A DNA stretch of 41,037 nucleotides, from positions 1-41,037 of the forward strand of contig JAANBB010000368.1 in NCBI GenBank assembly GCA_014621425.1, read 5' to 3'. The notes under the pieces were generated by a model. The model saw nothing but the letters and a program-made list of their open reading frames with translations. It did not search any database and had not been told where the DNA came from. Positions 21,657 to 33,892 of this stretch are shown here, one piece after another (the stretch's first letter is position 1; each line of letters starts with the position of its first letter). The stretch is from Cylindrodendrum hubeiense. Taxonomy: Eukaryota > Ascomycota > Sordariomycetes > Hypocreales > Nectriaceae. Both the position numbers and the translations under genes were made by a program.

Positions 21657-23757
21657 TTATACTTCGTAAGAGCTATCCGACTGAACCACATTTCTCCGCC
21701 GCAAATTGCCAGCTTCGTCGTGATCCTCATCCCATTGAGGGAGGTTAGTGTTTGGCACCCTCACAAGACGGTGTGTCTTGGCTCCTTCATCCCCGACATC
21801 AGTGAGTTCCGTCCTGATTGCATATTTACCGAACTTCGGAAGCAAATACATCCAGACCCAGTAGTACAGGCCGCAAACAAGGATGCTGAATAAAAGAATT
21901 AGCTGATTTCTTTCCAGGATGCTCGATGGGAAGAACTTACATGGCAATTCCAACAACGCAGTAAGTGGCATACCAGAAGCTGACATCGCCAGCATACATG
22001 CCACCCTTCGGGGGCCACCAGGGCATAGCGAGAACAAACACTTGGATGAAAATCCAGAAAATGACTGCAACATGCCACGCTTTGAAATCGGAGTCTCCTT
22101 GACCAGAACGAAGACGTCGTCGACGAAGGACATATACTCCGACGGCCAAAGCAAAGTTGAAAATGGCAGATGGGTAAGTCGATAAGCTCACCACTATAAA
22201 ATACGATTAGTTCATCGGAAGAGCTTTAGGCTATCTGAAAGAAGGCTGACGTACCGAAAGTAAATGCATCACCGGCGGGTGGTGCGATGATCATGATCAC
22301 AGTCAGACCATAGTTCAACAAGCAAGGGCCTAGAGGCGTTCCGAAAGGCTTTGTAGACACCCATAAATCGGTAAATGGTAGAACACCTTGTCTGTTGTTC
22401 GAGAAAGGTTAGCGCCAAGAGGACAAGGACTTATCGGGGAATTTATCTTACCGTCCAATCTCACGAATGGCACGAGAGCTGCCAATCAAGACCGCTAAAA
22501 GGTTACCAAAGGCACTCAATAACACCAGAAAATTGAGAGCATTAGCAGCAGACTTGCTATTCTTGAACAGCTTGTTGAAGAAGAGAGATGCGGCAATTTG
22601 ATTAGCCTCCGCGAACTCCGCCTTAGGAACGACCGAGAAGTAGGCAATGTTGCAGAGAAAGTAGAGAACAAAGACAATGATGAGTGCGATGCTTGTGTTC
22701 CTCCTCAGGGTGGGAATCGGATTCTTGATTTCGTTGACGACATTGAAGGCATTGTTGTATCCCGCGTAAGAGAAGACAATGCTGACGAGGGCACTGGAGA
22801 GATCATTTCCATTCGGGGTCTCGCCTTCAAAAGCATTCTGGAAGTTTGCCTTGGGGTCGGGGATATGCTTCACATTGCCGCCAAGCACGACTAGACCAGC
22901 GATGCTAATACTATAGACATTGTCAGCAGGTGAATGTTGAGTGTCGGCAGTGTCCACGGTAGCTTACAAGACCAAGGTGATGACTTTAATGCCTCCGATG
23001 ACGTTTGACGCCCACAGTGACCATCGGTTGTTGGCCACAGCGAAGATGATAGCCAATGTGTACGCGGCGATTGCAACGCCTCTTGTCTGCCATTCGGTCG
23101 GTGTCTTGTCCGTCATAGCCCAGACGTAGTTCGACAAGACTATGTGTAGATTAGCATTTTGATATCTCTACCACTCGTAGGATAATATCTTACCGATAGC
23201 ATTACTGCTACCGAAGTTCAAAAGAACAGACTGCACGGCGAAGGCGATGGGGAAGAAATGCTTCGGTCTGGGGTACTGCTGCTCCAAGTAGACCACCTCG
23301 GCACCACTTCGATTGGGAAAGTAGCTTGCGAGCTCGAGATAAACTCCGAGGCCGGCAGCGGCCATGAAAAATCCAATCACCCAATAGATAAGGGCGAGTC
23401 CGATGGATCCTGTTCTGTTGAGAATGCTTGCAGCTGGCCAATTCAGTTAGTATCTTCACATCTACTGAATTATGACAACAGATACGTACGCGTAGAGAAG
23501 ATACCCGTTCCGATCATCATGTTGACATTGAGAAAGATGACAGTTATCCAGCCAACATTGTATCCAAGGGGCGAGGCCGACTCGACAGGCGCTCCAACTG
23601 CCTCCTGGTAGGACGGTTTAGATCCATTACCTCCCTTAGCGCGAGTGTAGGCGAGGTCTCCATCGTGAATCACGGATGGCTCTGAATCGCTGGCATCGGG
23701 GTCAACGTTGACAGTGACGCCAGACTTCTCAGTGGAAAAGACATTTGAGAAACCCAT
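21657..23757 (-). CDS. Mup1-like high-affinity methionine permease (APC superfamily)
   Basis: Seven exons on the minus strand: 23757-23490, 23433-23194, 23139-22968, 22910-22452, 22391-22255, 22193-21941 and 21885-21657. The six introns are 54-61 nt with consensus ends, and the product is 585 residues. A hydrophilic N-tail of about 65 residues precedes the first helix, which contains NMMIGTGIFST, the unwound glycine motif of LAT/APC carriers. Further on are VFSYAGYNNAF (helix six region), NEIKNPIPTLRRN and SSRAIREIGRQG, all characteristic of the Mup1/Mup3 methionine permease group. About twelve helices are present. It should import methionine, perhaps also cysteine, across the plasma membrane. 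Substrate assignment rests on overall resemblance. Its upstream region is long (2.9 kb to the CAX start codon). Confidence 0.9.
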
Positions 23758-24923
23758 GATTGCTCAATGGCTCATTTGGCATGTAAAGAAAGCCGAACCG
23801 ATGAACCAAGAGAAGAGTCTTGGTTTGTTGTGAGCCGATGCAGCAGAGTGAATCCTAAAGCATCCATGATCGCCTCTATATATAACAAAGGTCGAAGGTA
23901 TGTGCACGAACTCCAAAAGTCAGGGGAGAAATCACTCGTGAAAACGGGGCCAGAATGGCATAATCGTATCGACCATGTCGAGGTGTTGGCCGATACTTTG
24001 AATCCAAGCAGCCATTCGGAACCACCCCAGAGTCTGGAGTCGGCCCACCTCCGCATGTTGAACGCGGCGACTTTAAAGCCAAGATAGACTATCGGTTCGG
24101 TATCCCCACAGCTAGAGCGGGATGCGGTTGCGGCATGCAGGCATTGGATGCAGGCCGCGGGATGACAGTGGGAGATCTCGACTGGTCTGGGCTAGCTAAG
24201 ACACGAGTCCCACCAAATATGGACTGTGTAACCATCTGTCACGCATGGTAATTAGTGACTAAGGTGTATGAGATTATGTATGGGTGCAAGCACGTAATAT
24301 TTTGTGCGGGGGGAAATATATATAACGACATCAGCACGCCAAATAACGAAATAGTAGTGTCCAGGATAGTGCAACCGCAGTGGATTCTTTCACTGCTGAT
24401 GCGATCTGATTGGAAGTACTTGGTGATACGATGTCGGTCTTCATACTCGGAACAGGGCATTCGGAAGCAAGTGGGATGGCTTCCGAACAACGGCAATCCA
24501 CCATTCATTTATCAGACTAGGAATTTGTATTATGGATATCATGGCTCAGGCATCACCAACAACCCTAAGATTTCGGGGACGCCGTGTTTAACCTTGTCTG
24601 CCTCGGTACAGATCGACGAGATGTCGTTGGTCAGGACATTGCCTGCCGTGGGAGGGTGACACATAGCATGTTGTTGGCACTTACTACAAGAGGAGGTTGT
24701 TTGCGCTGTTTGGATCTTGGCGTCAGTACACCTTGAAGCTGTTCATCGACTATCGATCGTGATGCGCACCCCACTTTCTTCGCCGCCCAAATGGTTCGTG
24801 AGCCTCTTGGGTCTGAAAATCGGCCCATTGGCTTCTCAAACACCTGTGGGTACGCCGCCGCGCGTGTCTCCATTTTGAGGAGGATCAAGCGTGTCATCAG
24901 TCCAGCTTGACGAGGAAGTTTGA

Positions 24924-24954
24924 CCTTTCGATCTTTCGATCTTTCGATTTTTCG
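24924..24954. repeat. 8-bp CTTTCGAT tandem repeat
   Basis: Three exact CTTTCGAT units and a fourth degenerate one (TTTTCG). It could be a microsatellite or a repeated binding site in the large divergent promoter region. Confidence 0.75.
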
Positions 24955-26190
24955 TATTAGTGCATCCGAAGCCGATTGATAGACGACATGATTAAGGTGC
25001 ATCATCGCAGTCCCCTCATTAACTGGGATGTTCGGTGCCCATGACCCCTCCAAGTGGAGAAGATCCATGTCACAATTGTCCTGCAGCCGAGCCCGTTGCC
25101 GCATCCAGGCCAAAAGCACTTATTTACGCCACTGTTCGGGGTTCTATTGGAGTGATGCTTCGCTTTGGCCTGATTGATTGGCTGAGGGATGCTATAGCCT
25201 CCAACGCTGTGGTTTACTAAAGAGCGAGTAGGGCGTGCGGCACCAGAAGCACCAGAGGGCCATGCCGCCAAGAAGATTCTCGATTACGCGTTTCAAGTGA
25301 ATGCTATCATTACATCGAGCTTTTTTATTATTTTCTGTTCGAATTTGTGGCAACATGGCATCGTGGTATGATTGGCGCAGCAGCTGACCCAACCTCGAAG
25401 TCGAGGCTAAGGTGGGCTGGGAAGCTGAGTTCGTGGCTATCAAGGAGCGCCGTTGGGCGCAGCATCAACATCAATGGGGGGAGACAGTCAATAGGCCCAA
25501 AAATAACATCCCAGAGTTGAATATTGACGACAAGACCACCTCTGATGAGATGCCTGCCCAGGAGGGCGAACAGTCGGGTGAGGAAGAGCGGCGTCAATGA
25601 TTTGTGAATGCTCTCTTAGGTGACCGGTGGCAGTCTGGTTAGCGGCGTGAAAAGTTTCATGTTGCCTCTATTGAGCCTCGGCGATTCAGACAAGACCTTC
25701 CCTGGGGACAGAGGGTTGAAGGGGTGGGATAATGAGGCTGGTACTCGATACGCGGGTACATAACGGCGGACGGCTGGTCAGGATTCCAAAGAACAAACGG
25801 CAGAACAAATGCCAGCGTCGGAGCAAACGGATGTGGCTGCATAAATATGCATAACCCAGCACAGCGACAGATTGGGCATAGTGTGGATGGTGGACTTCAG
25901 CTTCTGGAAATTCAATGAATTGGGCGTTCTCACTGGTTTGTGTAATCACACGTAATTAGATTGCGGCTAGTCGCGAAACAGCAATTCGACATCGAATTAA
26001 TTACGGGAAAAGGGGGGGACCAGCCTTGGCCAATCTGGGCGTGGTGTTGGGGGTCTCGGTCCACCTCTACTGCAGATGTCAGCAATTGGATTCCGTTGCG
26101 CGCAGCAGCAATCCGCGTACTCGTACTCCGTACTCCGTACAGTCGAGTCGAGACAAGAGCAGAGGCCTCCCTGGAAGACGAGCGCCCTGG

Positions 26191-26238
26191 ATGAGCTCCC
26201 TGGACGAGCTCCCTGGACGAGCTCCCTGGACGAGCTCG
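26191..26238. repeat. 13-bp tandem repeat, about 3.7 copies
   Basis: Units of ACGAGCTCCCTGG starting with a variant at 26191 (ATGAGCTCCCTGG). Two exact copies follow, and a partial copy ends near 26238. Each contains the palindrome GAGCTC. Confidence 0.8.
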
Positions 26239-26657
26239 GCCGAGGCATGCAGACGCGTCTATAGAACGACGAGACAGATGGGAGACAGAGCTGGGAGGCA
26301 TGCAATGTCATGCCAGCACCGTCCTCACGCCCCCAAACAGAGGGACCTCGTCATCAACAGGGCCCCGGCTCCTTCTGGTGACGGGCGGATGGCCGGAAAG
26401 TACACGGTCAGCAAGCCCCGTCTCAACCAAGCATCCTTTAGTGTTGACCCCGGCCGAAACGGTCACCTGACACTGCATAATTCTGTCATTTGAGACCACT
26501 TACCCCATTGAGTTTATCTGGTCGCGATAAGCTAATTAAGGGGTTCAACCCAGCGACGCTAGCATGTCCTCTTCTTAACGCCAACTTTTCTCTCGCGATC
26601 TGGCCTCAAACTTCGCTCATCGACAACTCCCGTACCTGGGCTGTCCTTCTCCCGCAA

Positions 26658-28816
26658 ATGAGTCCCGTGACAAGTAGCTTCCGTAACAATGAGGCGTGCG
26701 ATGGCTTCTCAGATTCGACCGCAAGCAGCGATGAAGCCGACCAGCCCGATGAAGAGAGTTCCACTGCCTTGTTTTCCGGCCTCAGCGGCACGCGCGACCG
26801 TCCCAGATCTCACAGGCATGAGTCTCGGGGCCTAAGTTTTAGTCTCCGAGGTAGGCTTCCATGTGAGGTTGATTGCACCCAGGGATCCTTGCTAATGAAG
26901 TGCTGTCATATAGAAAAGCTCTACAAAGCACTGCGCATCACGCTGTTCCTCCCCGATCAGCTTCATCGCCGCATATGGCCGCGTGTGCATGACCTGGAGA
27001 CCCAGGCCTACACAGCAGACATAGACCTGGGCGACCATGTTAACATGGTAGGACTCGTGGACGCGTCCTTCTCTGACCATATTCGGGCCATGGTCCTCTC
27101 TTCCTGGATCAACTATCTCCTCATCTTCGTCCCGATTGGCCTCGGAACCTACTTGATGAGAATGAACCCGCTCCTGATCTTTTCCTGCAACGCACTTGCA
27201 ATCGTCCCGCTGTCCGCTTTACTGACGGATGCCACTGAACGAATTGCGTCTGATGCCGGTGATACCATCGGAGCCCTTTTGAACATTACCCTCGGCAACC
27301 TCGTCGAATTGATAATCTTGTGAGTGGCCAACGTCCGTTGTTTTTGATATGTGAAGCTGACTTCCCCGCAGAATGTAAGTGACACCAGCAGAACTACTCA
27401 CAGGAATACGAGGTTTTAACTTTTTATAGTATTGCCCTAGTCAACAACCATATTCGCATCGTCCAAGCTTCTATTCTGGGCTCTATCTTGGTCAACCTAC
27501 TATTGATCCTCGGTTCCGCCTTGTTGGCAAGTAATTTTGCCAACTTCGAATCCGTGTGTGATTCAGCGGAATCCCATCTACTAGCCGGCCTTCTATTCGT
27601 GTCTGTCTTCGTCATCTTGATGCCGGTGAGCTCAACCTCCCTTTCCCCCACTTGCGCAGCATCTAATCCAGACAGACTGCCTTTGACTACACCTTCTTTC
27701 GTCCAGGCACCACGAATGACGCAACTCTCAGCATGAGCAGAGTCTCAGCTTTGATAGTACTAGTGATTTATATCTTGTACTTTGCTCACGAGATGAGAGC
27801 ACGCCCAGAAAAGGAAAAGGCCACACCGCTCCAGTCGCTGACTCCGGAGGGCATCAACATGACTGGAACCGAACATTTCCCCCACTTGCGCAACCAGGAT
27901 CCCATCTTTCCTCCCCGGACAATTCGATTTTCTGACCGGCCAACGGAAACTACGGCGAGGAGTACGACCCGTGAAGTAAACAGCGGTACCGAAGGGGGTA
28001 TGGATGGTCTCGAAGAAGCCTTCAACGAAAACGCTCGACGCAAAAGCGGGGATATCAACACTCGACCTGGATCTTCCCATCAGTACTTCCGCTCGCGCAG
28101 GCATTCCCGGTCTTATTCACTCACCTCAAGTCGTGGATTCCACAGCCGGGAGTCATCCCTGGGCGGAGGAACCAGCGGAGGCGGAGTTGCAGCAGCTGGC
28201 CGAACGACTTTGCAAACGATACTGGATAGCCCCAACCCGAGCCAACTGGTACACGAGCAGCTCCCACGCCATGGTGGATCAGGCGACAGGATGGCTTCAG
28301 TCAGCGTCCTTATTTTTACGTCCGTCGTCATGTCTATGTGCGCCGAGTTCCTTGTCAGCACCATCGACGACGTTACGCATGAGGGCGGTTTGTCAGAATC
28401 CGTCATCGGACTGATTATTCTTCCCGTTGTTGGAAATATCGCCGAGTACGTCACTGTGGTCACAGTGGCGGCCAGGAACAAGCTGGATCTTGCCATCGCG
28501 GTGGCTGTCGGCTCAGCGATTCAAATCGCTCTCTGCGTGACACCCTTAACTGTCATTGCAGGATGGATATTGCACCGCAACTTGGAGTTGACCTTCAATT
28601 TCTTCGAAACGATGACATTGGTTGGCACAGTTCTCCTCGTTATTCTCCTGGTTCTCAACGAGAGCCACAACAGCCCGCGAACGAGCGGTTTGAAGGGCGC
28701 CTTGATGTGCGCCTGTTACGGCATTATTGGGTGAGTACCCCTGACTCCTAATTGTGCACGATGTACTAACAATCTCAAGACTTGGAGCCTATCTCTCCCC
28801 CCCGGTGAAGGAGTGA
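26658..28816 (+). CDS. Ca2+/H+ exchanger, CAX/Vcx1 family
   Basis: Six exons: 26658-26850, 26914-27319, 27372-27374 (three bases), 27430-27625, 27676-28730 and 28780-28816, giving 629 residues. Introns are 63, 52, 55, 50 and 49 nt. The first c-motif, with LNITLGNLVELI, covers residues 187-198; the second, PVVGNIAEYVT, is around 516-526. Each half has about five helices. Between the halves lies a ~130-residue Ser/Arg/Gly-rich cytosolic loop in place of the short acidic loop of yeast Vcx1. Such carriers load Ca2+ (or Mn2+) into the vacuole in exchange for protons. The motifs are diverged: the usual GNAAEH is GNIAEY here, so activity or ion choice may differ. The first intron keeps frame whether spliced or not. 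Confidence 0.88.
27372..27374 (+). other. Three-nucleotide microexon in the CAX gene
   Basis: The triplet AAT lies between a CCGCAG acceptor and a perfect GTAAGT donor. The left intron (27320-27371) has GTGAGT and a GCTGAC branch site; the right one (27375-27429) ends TTTTATAG. Including the triplet gives VELIILIIALV, the same spacing between ELI and ALV as in the family. Skipping it gives VELIIFIALV, one residue short. Confidence 0.65.
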
Positions 28817-29371
28817 TTTATTCCTCACTACGCCGAATATCATGACCACGCAGGAAGAAACCTGCTTCACGGATTTTTCCAGGTCCCAAATAGGAGTCGA
28901 GCCTTGCAGAGAAACCAGGCGGCCGGCCTCCCATTTTCTTGCAGGAAGGCTTGCTTCGATGGCTGAAGCCTGTCAAAGCAAAAGGCATCGTGAAGCCGAG
29001 ACTTGCCCTATCGAGGATAGCCGACATTGGTTGATAGGCTTTTGACTACCTGTCACTTTCGGTGCATTCTTGACCTCGAATCTTTGTTATACAATAGGAG
29101 GGTAGACCTGACTTTTTTTTTTTGGATCCGTTGAATAGATATCTTTAATTATTCCACCATACATGAATATTACGAATCAATCTGCTTTGTATAAATATCG
29201 CCCAGCTCACTTAGTTTGAGGAAATATCTCAGCTCAGACTTTTGCAACGTACACCACGGAGATTGGGATATACGCGCGGCTCGTTTCGCTTCTTGGGCCT
29301 CTATCCGTTTTATTTTATTTTTGACTCGGGTAGCTAAATCAATTCCACCCCGGGTCACCCTTTTCCCATGA
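28817..29371. other. Convergent intergenic region, 555 bp
   Basis: Lies between converging CAX and DHA2 genes. It includes a T-run at 29114-29123. No gene is recognised. Confidence 0.5.
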
Positions 29372-31065
29372 TTAATCTCTCTTCAGTCCAATCTTCCCAG
29401 TCCTTCTCAGCCCTAGGACGCCAATCACCGTACATAGTATCATAAAACCAAACATGGTCCAAAAGCTGGCTCTGTATCCCTCCATAAGCGCTGGAATCTC
29501 CTCCATGCCCTTCTGCTCTTTTGTGACAAGGGTTGAAATCACTTGTAGAATGGCGAGACCAAGCGCACTGCCAAACTGAGCGGCAGTGTTAAACACGGCT
29601 CCTGCAAGTGCTTGGGTATCCTCAGGGAATACGTCGGTAATGACAATCAACCCGACAGTGAAGAGTGCATCGCAACTGACAGGTTGAAGTAGCTGGGCGA
29701 CAAATGCGTTTCCCCAATACGGCCATGAAGGCTGAATGACAGCCATGAGAAGGGGAGAGATGGCGCACAGCACCGACGTCAGCGTGACAATCCAGATGGC
29801 AGGGACTTTATGTACGAAGAAGCCCATGATGAGATTGACAAGTACGCCCACCAAGGTACAGGGTAAAATGCGAATCGAAGCTTGAATCGCTGGCAGTTCT
29901 TGGATTTCTTGGAAACTACAGGGGGTCAGAGATGTAATTGAGCTTGTGTTGGAGACTTACAATAAGCTGCAAAACAGTTCCATGGAGTTCAGAACTGCAA
30001 AAGACAGGGCGATAGTAGCGCAGATGCTCGTAAAAGTCGCGTTCTTCCAAAGAGAGTTCGGGATCAAGGCTGGTCTCTCCTTTTTGACTCGATAATGCAT
30101 CCAGCCAATAAATGCCAGTAGGGCAACTGGACTCAAAGATAAGAGGACAATGCTGAACGGCTCATTGATACGGCTGACATCTGCACTCAGGATACTAGAT
30201 ACATCTGTAAGTATCTTTTGTTTGGAATGGCATAGCTTCGACATAGGACGGTGACTTACGCAAGGAGGTAGCACAAGAGAGTCATGAATGACGATGCAAG
30301 GATAGCACCAACCCAGTCAATCTTTGTCTTGATGTCGTGTAGAATATCCGCAAGTTTTCGGTCTTGGCGACTCCGGGGTAGAGCCCACACACCAATGACA
30401 GCAAGCAACAGAGTCAGACCACCGGAGAGGAACCATCCAGCCCTCCAGCCGATGGTATCGACGAAAATGCCGCCCAGGACAAGGCCAACAGAGAAGCCAA
30501 GGGGTTGGCTAAGTCCGAGGCATGAAAAAGCCAAGTTGCGGCCGCGCCCTTTGGGCATAATTTCCGCGATGATTGCAACAGAAGAGGCGAGGTGAAGAGC
30601 AAGGCCCACTCCCTGAAGTGCTCGCATGGCGACTAGCTCGGTACCCTTTCGAGCGGCCCCAGATCCGATCATTAGGGCTCCGCTTGTGAAACATCCTACT
30701 AGATCAACCCAGCGGGGACCGAGAACGTCGGCGACGGATCCAGCAATAAGCAAAGTGGAGGCTGTTGCAAGACCAGATACAGAAGCCGGCCAGAAGGCCA
30801 GTGAGGACGGGAGTTGTAGGTCTTCTGTGATAGCTGGCAGTCCAACAATGACTAGTCCATTGATCAAGCTTGAAGTGAACGTCACGCCGGACAATTGGAT
30901 TGTCACGACGACTTTTTGAAGGCGGGATGATCTAGGAGGCAATCGATCACAGGATTGGGAGTCGGTGGCCGAATCGTCCAACAGTGTTAGAGGAACACTG
31001 CTCTCCGAGAAATGCTCATTCCCGCCAGGGGGGACCAAGACGGTCTGAGTGAGGGTCGTAGTCAT
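29372..31065 (-). CDS. MFS drug:H+ antiporter, DHA2 type
   Basis: Three exons, 31065-30260, 30194-29961 and 29915-29372, give 527 residues; introns are 65 and 45 nt. A ~50-residue hydrophilic N-tail precedes the first helix. The loop motif GSVADVLGPR (109-118) is motif A of the superfamily. QGVGLALHLASSVAIIAE and LGLSQPLGFSVGLVLGGIF correspond to motifs in helices four and five, the latter like motif C of antiporters. Helix count is about fourteen, as in DHA2. Such pumps export toxic or self-made compounds from the plasma membrane. Neither a biosynthetic gene nor a regulator lies beside it, so the substrate is unknown. The second-exon acceptor was chosen because an earlier AG leads to a stop codon. 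Confidence 0.87.
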
Positions 31066-32056
31066 TGTGGGAAAACTGGGCCAAGATAAACGTCACAAAT
31101 ATCAATAAAGAGGAGAATTGGTGAGAATTGGCGAGAATATAAGTTGGAAAATTCTGATCTAACATGCCCCAGAGATATTTCGTGTGGGGAGGGTCGTTCT
31201 TGGGCGTTCTCGTGACAAATCGGAACTCCACTGCCGCCCGATGCTCGGAGGGCAGGACAGGGAAGCCGCCTCGGAGTAAGCACACCAGAAAAAAGCAAAT
31301 GGCGTACCCTTATGGTCGGTAGTCTGTTAGTGTCCGTCTTCTTGCAACTAGATGATGTTCTTAGTTCATGGTAGTGTTTGGATGTTGTTCTCCGAGGGTG
31401 ACGAAATATCGTGAGCGGCGGCATTGTAATACCACAAGTCCGTGATTTATAAACGGGCTCGGAAATAGCTAATAATATTTCTTGAGTCATCTGAACAACT
31501 CCAAGAAACAATAAATTCCATTTGCGATAAGAATAACGTTGAATTTTTAAAATTCCGTCAGGAAAAATCCAAGTGAGGTCTCGTGTTCCTGAAAACCACA
31601 TGTGCTAACGGCTTTCTAGTGGCCCCCACAATGGTGTCAGAGGCTTCTAGACCGTCTCCTCGGATTCCGAGCCCGAGCCAAGCCCGCTTCTAACCAGAAC
31701 AGCACCGAGTCTAATTCCGTTACGTACACTTTTGGCTTGATGGATGGCGGTGTCAGCAGAGCGATTTATGGACCTCATGAGTAATTGAACTACACGAGGA
31801 TGCAGTTAGTTCTGAACTGCAAATAATTCTTCAGGGTCATCAGGATTCAAATTTTTGGTAATGCTTTTTAGAATTTGAAGAGTACTGACAAATAACAGTA
31901 TACAGGTCTCATAAACAGGAGGCAGCATCATCAGCTTCACTAATTATCATGAGAATCGCGAATCGCGAATCGAATGCTCCAATCCTTCTTTTCAACCTTA
32001 AAGCTTGCTCCCCCAGCTCCTATCAAACTCGATGGAAAGTTGAACTCCAGTGTCAA
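31066..32056. other. Intergenic region, about 1 kb
   Basis: Promoter side of the DHA2 gene and 3' end of the UNC93-like gene. Three CGCGAAT-like words lie at about 31957-31973. No gene is seen. Confidence 0.5.
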
Positions 32057-33892
32057 CTAAGTCTTTATGGGGGCAACATTCGTCTGATAGACAGCATCCT
32101 CTCCTCCGTCAGGAGACTCGGAACTCTCACCGTCGGACCCAGGAGCATCCTCTCCAGGAAGTCGGTCCTTGATTAGGTAGGCAGCCCAGGTGGTGAATGG
32201 AACAGCAACATAGAACATGACTGTGGCAATTATGAGGTTGGTCATGAGTGATGCGCTTCGGACAGATCCCACGGCATAGGCAAGTGCTGATCCGAGAGCC
32301 TCTCCGCCACGAAGTACCGCCATGGATAAGGCGATAGTGTCCATGTCGTTATCGTGGGTGCCGAGGACCCAGTAGAGCCAAACACCAACAGTCTCATATG
32401 CGATCCTAATTCAGCCAAGTCAGTACATCCCTTTGAACGTTGCTAGGCGATAGTCATACCTGTACAAAATGAAGATGGCAACGCCTTGTCCGTAGTTGTG
32501 GCTTGACCAATCGATAGCACCGGGGCTCTCTCTGGCCCAACGCTCTTGGATCACGATGTTCCAGATCCAGACGAGAGTGAAGAGAGCCAAGAGAGCGTAC
32601 CACAAACCACGAGCTTGTGTCGAACGGCGGACGTGGTTCGTATCAAGCCACCAGCCCGCAAGGACATTAACTGCAGCGCCAACCACAGCGGTGAGAAACC
32701 CTGAAAGAGTTCGGGCGCGCACTGTAAAGTAGGCTGCCATGTAATTGCCTTGGTAGGTAACGCCCCATTGGGCAGTGATGTATGCGGGAATCATGAGAAT
32801 GATCTCCTTCCGCTTGAATTGAGCGAGAAAGCCAGCGAGCTGAGACTTGAACGTTCGGTTCGCATTCGCAAAAGTCGGCTTCTTGCCATCCTCACGGATG
32901 AGTTTCTCTGGCGGAGAGATGAGGAAAGCCAGCGGAAGTCCGAGACATTGGATAGCGACGAGAACCAGATAAGTATTAGGAGAAATGGACCCTGTCTCAG
33001 AAGCATCCTTGTTGAGACCTAGCTGAATCGCCGTCGCAATGATGGAACCAAGTTTGCCGATAGCCATCCATATACCAACTACAGGTGGGTTTAGTCTGAG
33101 TACCTTTGAACAGACGTATAGAGGGTATCATTGCAATGTGTTTAAGGGAAAAGGGCAACTGACCGCACTTGCCCCTCTTATTGACTTCTGGGTAGCCAAC
33201 TGCAATTGCTGCCTCAGCTGGCCATAGAGCAGTAGCCTTCATGTGTTAGTGCATGGCCACTTAAAATGCTCCATTTCAACTCACCGACAAGCCGCAAGTC
33301 ACAGCACCGAAGATAAGGAACCACTGAGTCCCCCACATGGAATTGACGTACAGCGCCGCTGAGTAGGGGACATATCCTAGAGTACCGAACACGATGACCC
33401 ATTTCATTCCAATGATGTTGCCAACGATGCTGGCGAGAGGCGCCAAAACAACCATAATTCTAGCCTAATTAGCATTCGGGTTTTGTTGAGATATGTCTAA
33501 ACACCTCGTTCGTCAATTAGAAGGCAGAGACTCACACAAAGGTAATCACATTAGCAGCATTTACAAGATATGGCTCGGCTTGGCCGCCAGCCCCAAGACC
33601 TAGTTCAATGTGAGACCCATGTCCAAATCACACCTTCGCTGAAGTACCCACTGTTCATAGCGGTCCATATCCCTGGCTGGGTGAAACTGATCAGACCGAG
33701 CAAGACAGCTTGGAAATAAGTACCGCGGTACACGTCATGGGCATGTTGCCACAGCGCCGATGGCTGCTTGACCGACAGAGTAGACATTTGCAAAGGAGTT
33801 GGTCGGAAGATCTGAAGGATGGCTCTCCATGACCGAAAACTGGGTATTGGGTTGTTCTTTATAGAGCCTCGCTCAGAGTTCATAATTTTCAC
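32057..33892 (-). CDS. UNC93-like (DUF895) MFS membrane protein
   Basis: Six exons: 33892-33652, 33599-33536, 33459-33285, 33236-33164, 33078-32460 and 32405-32057, giving 506 residues. Introns are 52, 76, 48, 85 and 54 nt. Family marks are GLISFTQPGIWTAMNS running into LGAGGQAEPYLVNAAN, then KWVIVFGTLGYVPYSAALYV, then ALWPAEAAIAVGYPE and NKRGKC followed by VGIWMAIGKLG. This is the fungal UNC-93/DUF895 group, twelve-helix relatives of MFS transporters with unknown cargo. The first intron donor (GTGGGT at 33651) was preferred to one 18 nt further downstream; that alternative would leave a 34-nt intron and add six residues the family lacks. Two weaker donors (GTGGGT, GTCAGT) are used. The C-tail is acidic and Ser-rich. 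Confidence 0.86.

Larger units (their letters stand above)
23758..26657. other. 2.9 kb divergent intergenic region
   Basis: Lies between the starts of the methionine permease (-) and the CAX gene (+). No convincing protein is encoded. An open frame at 24631-25119 (-) and one at 25412-25600 (+) are unfamiliar and lack supporting features. The region carries two short tandem repeats listed separately and should hold both promoters. Confidence 0.5.

Noticed and set aside
24631..25119. 162-codon open frame, minus strand
   Set aside because: No recognisable domain or hydrophobic pattern; lies in a promoter-rich intergenic region.
25412..25600. 62-codon charged open frame, plus strand
   Set aside because: No ATG-linked upstream exon and no known family; may be a relic, but not supportable.
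28004..28496. Long open frames on both strands over the CAX middle loop
   Set aside because: Shadows of the Ser/Arg-rich coding exon; no independent support.
33600..33633. 34-nt first intron for the UNC93-like gene (GTGTGA donor)
   Set aside because: Too short for fungal splicing, and adds six residues between the conserved WTAMNS and LGAGG blocks; the GTGGGT donor 18 nt upstream gives 52 nt and a clean match.
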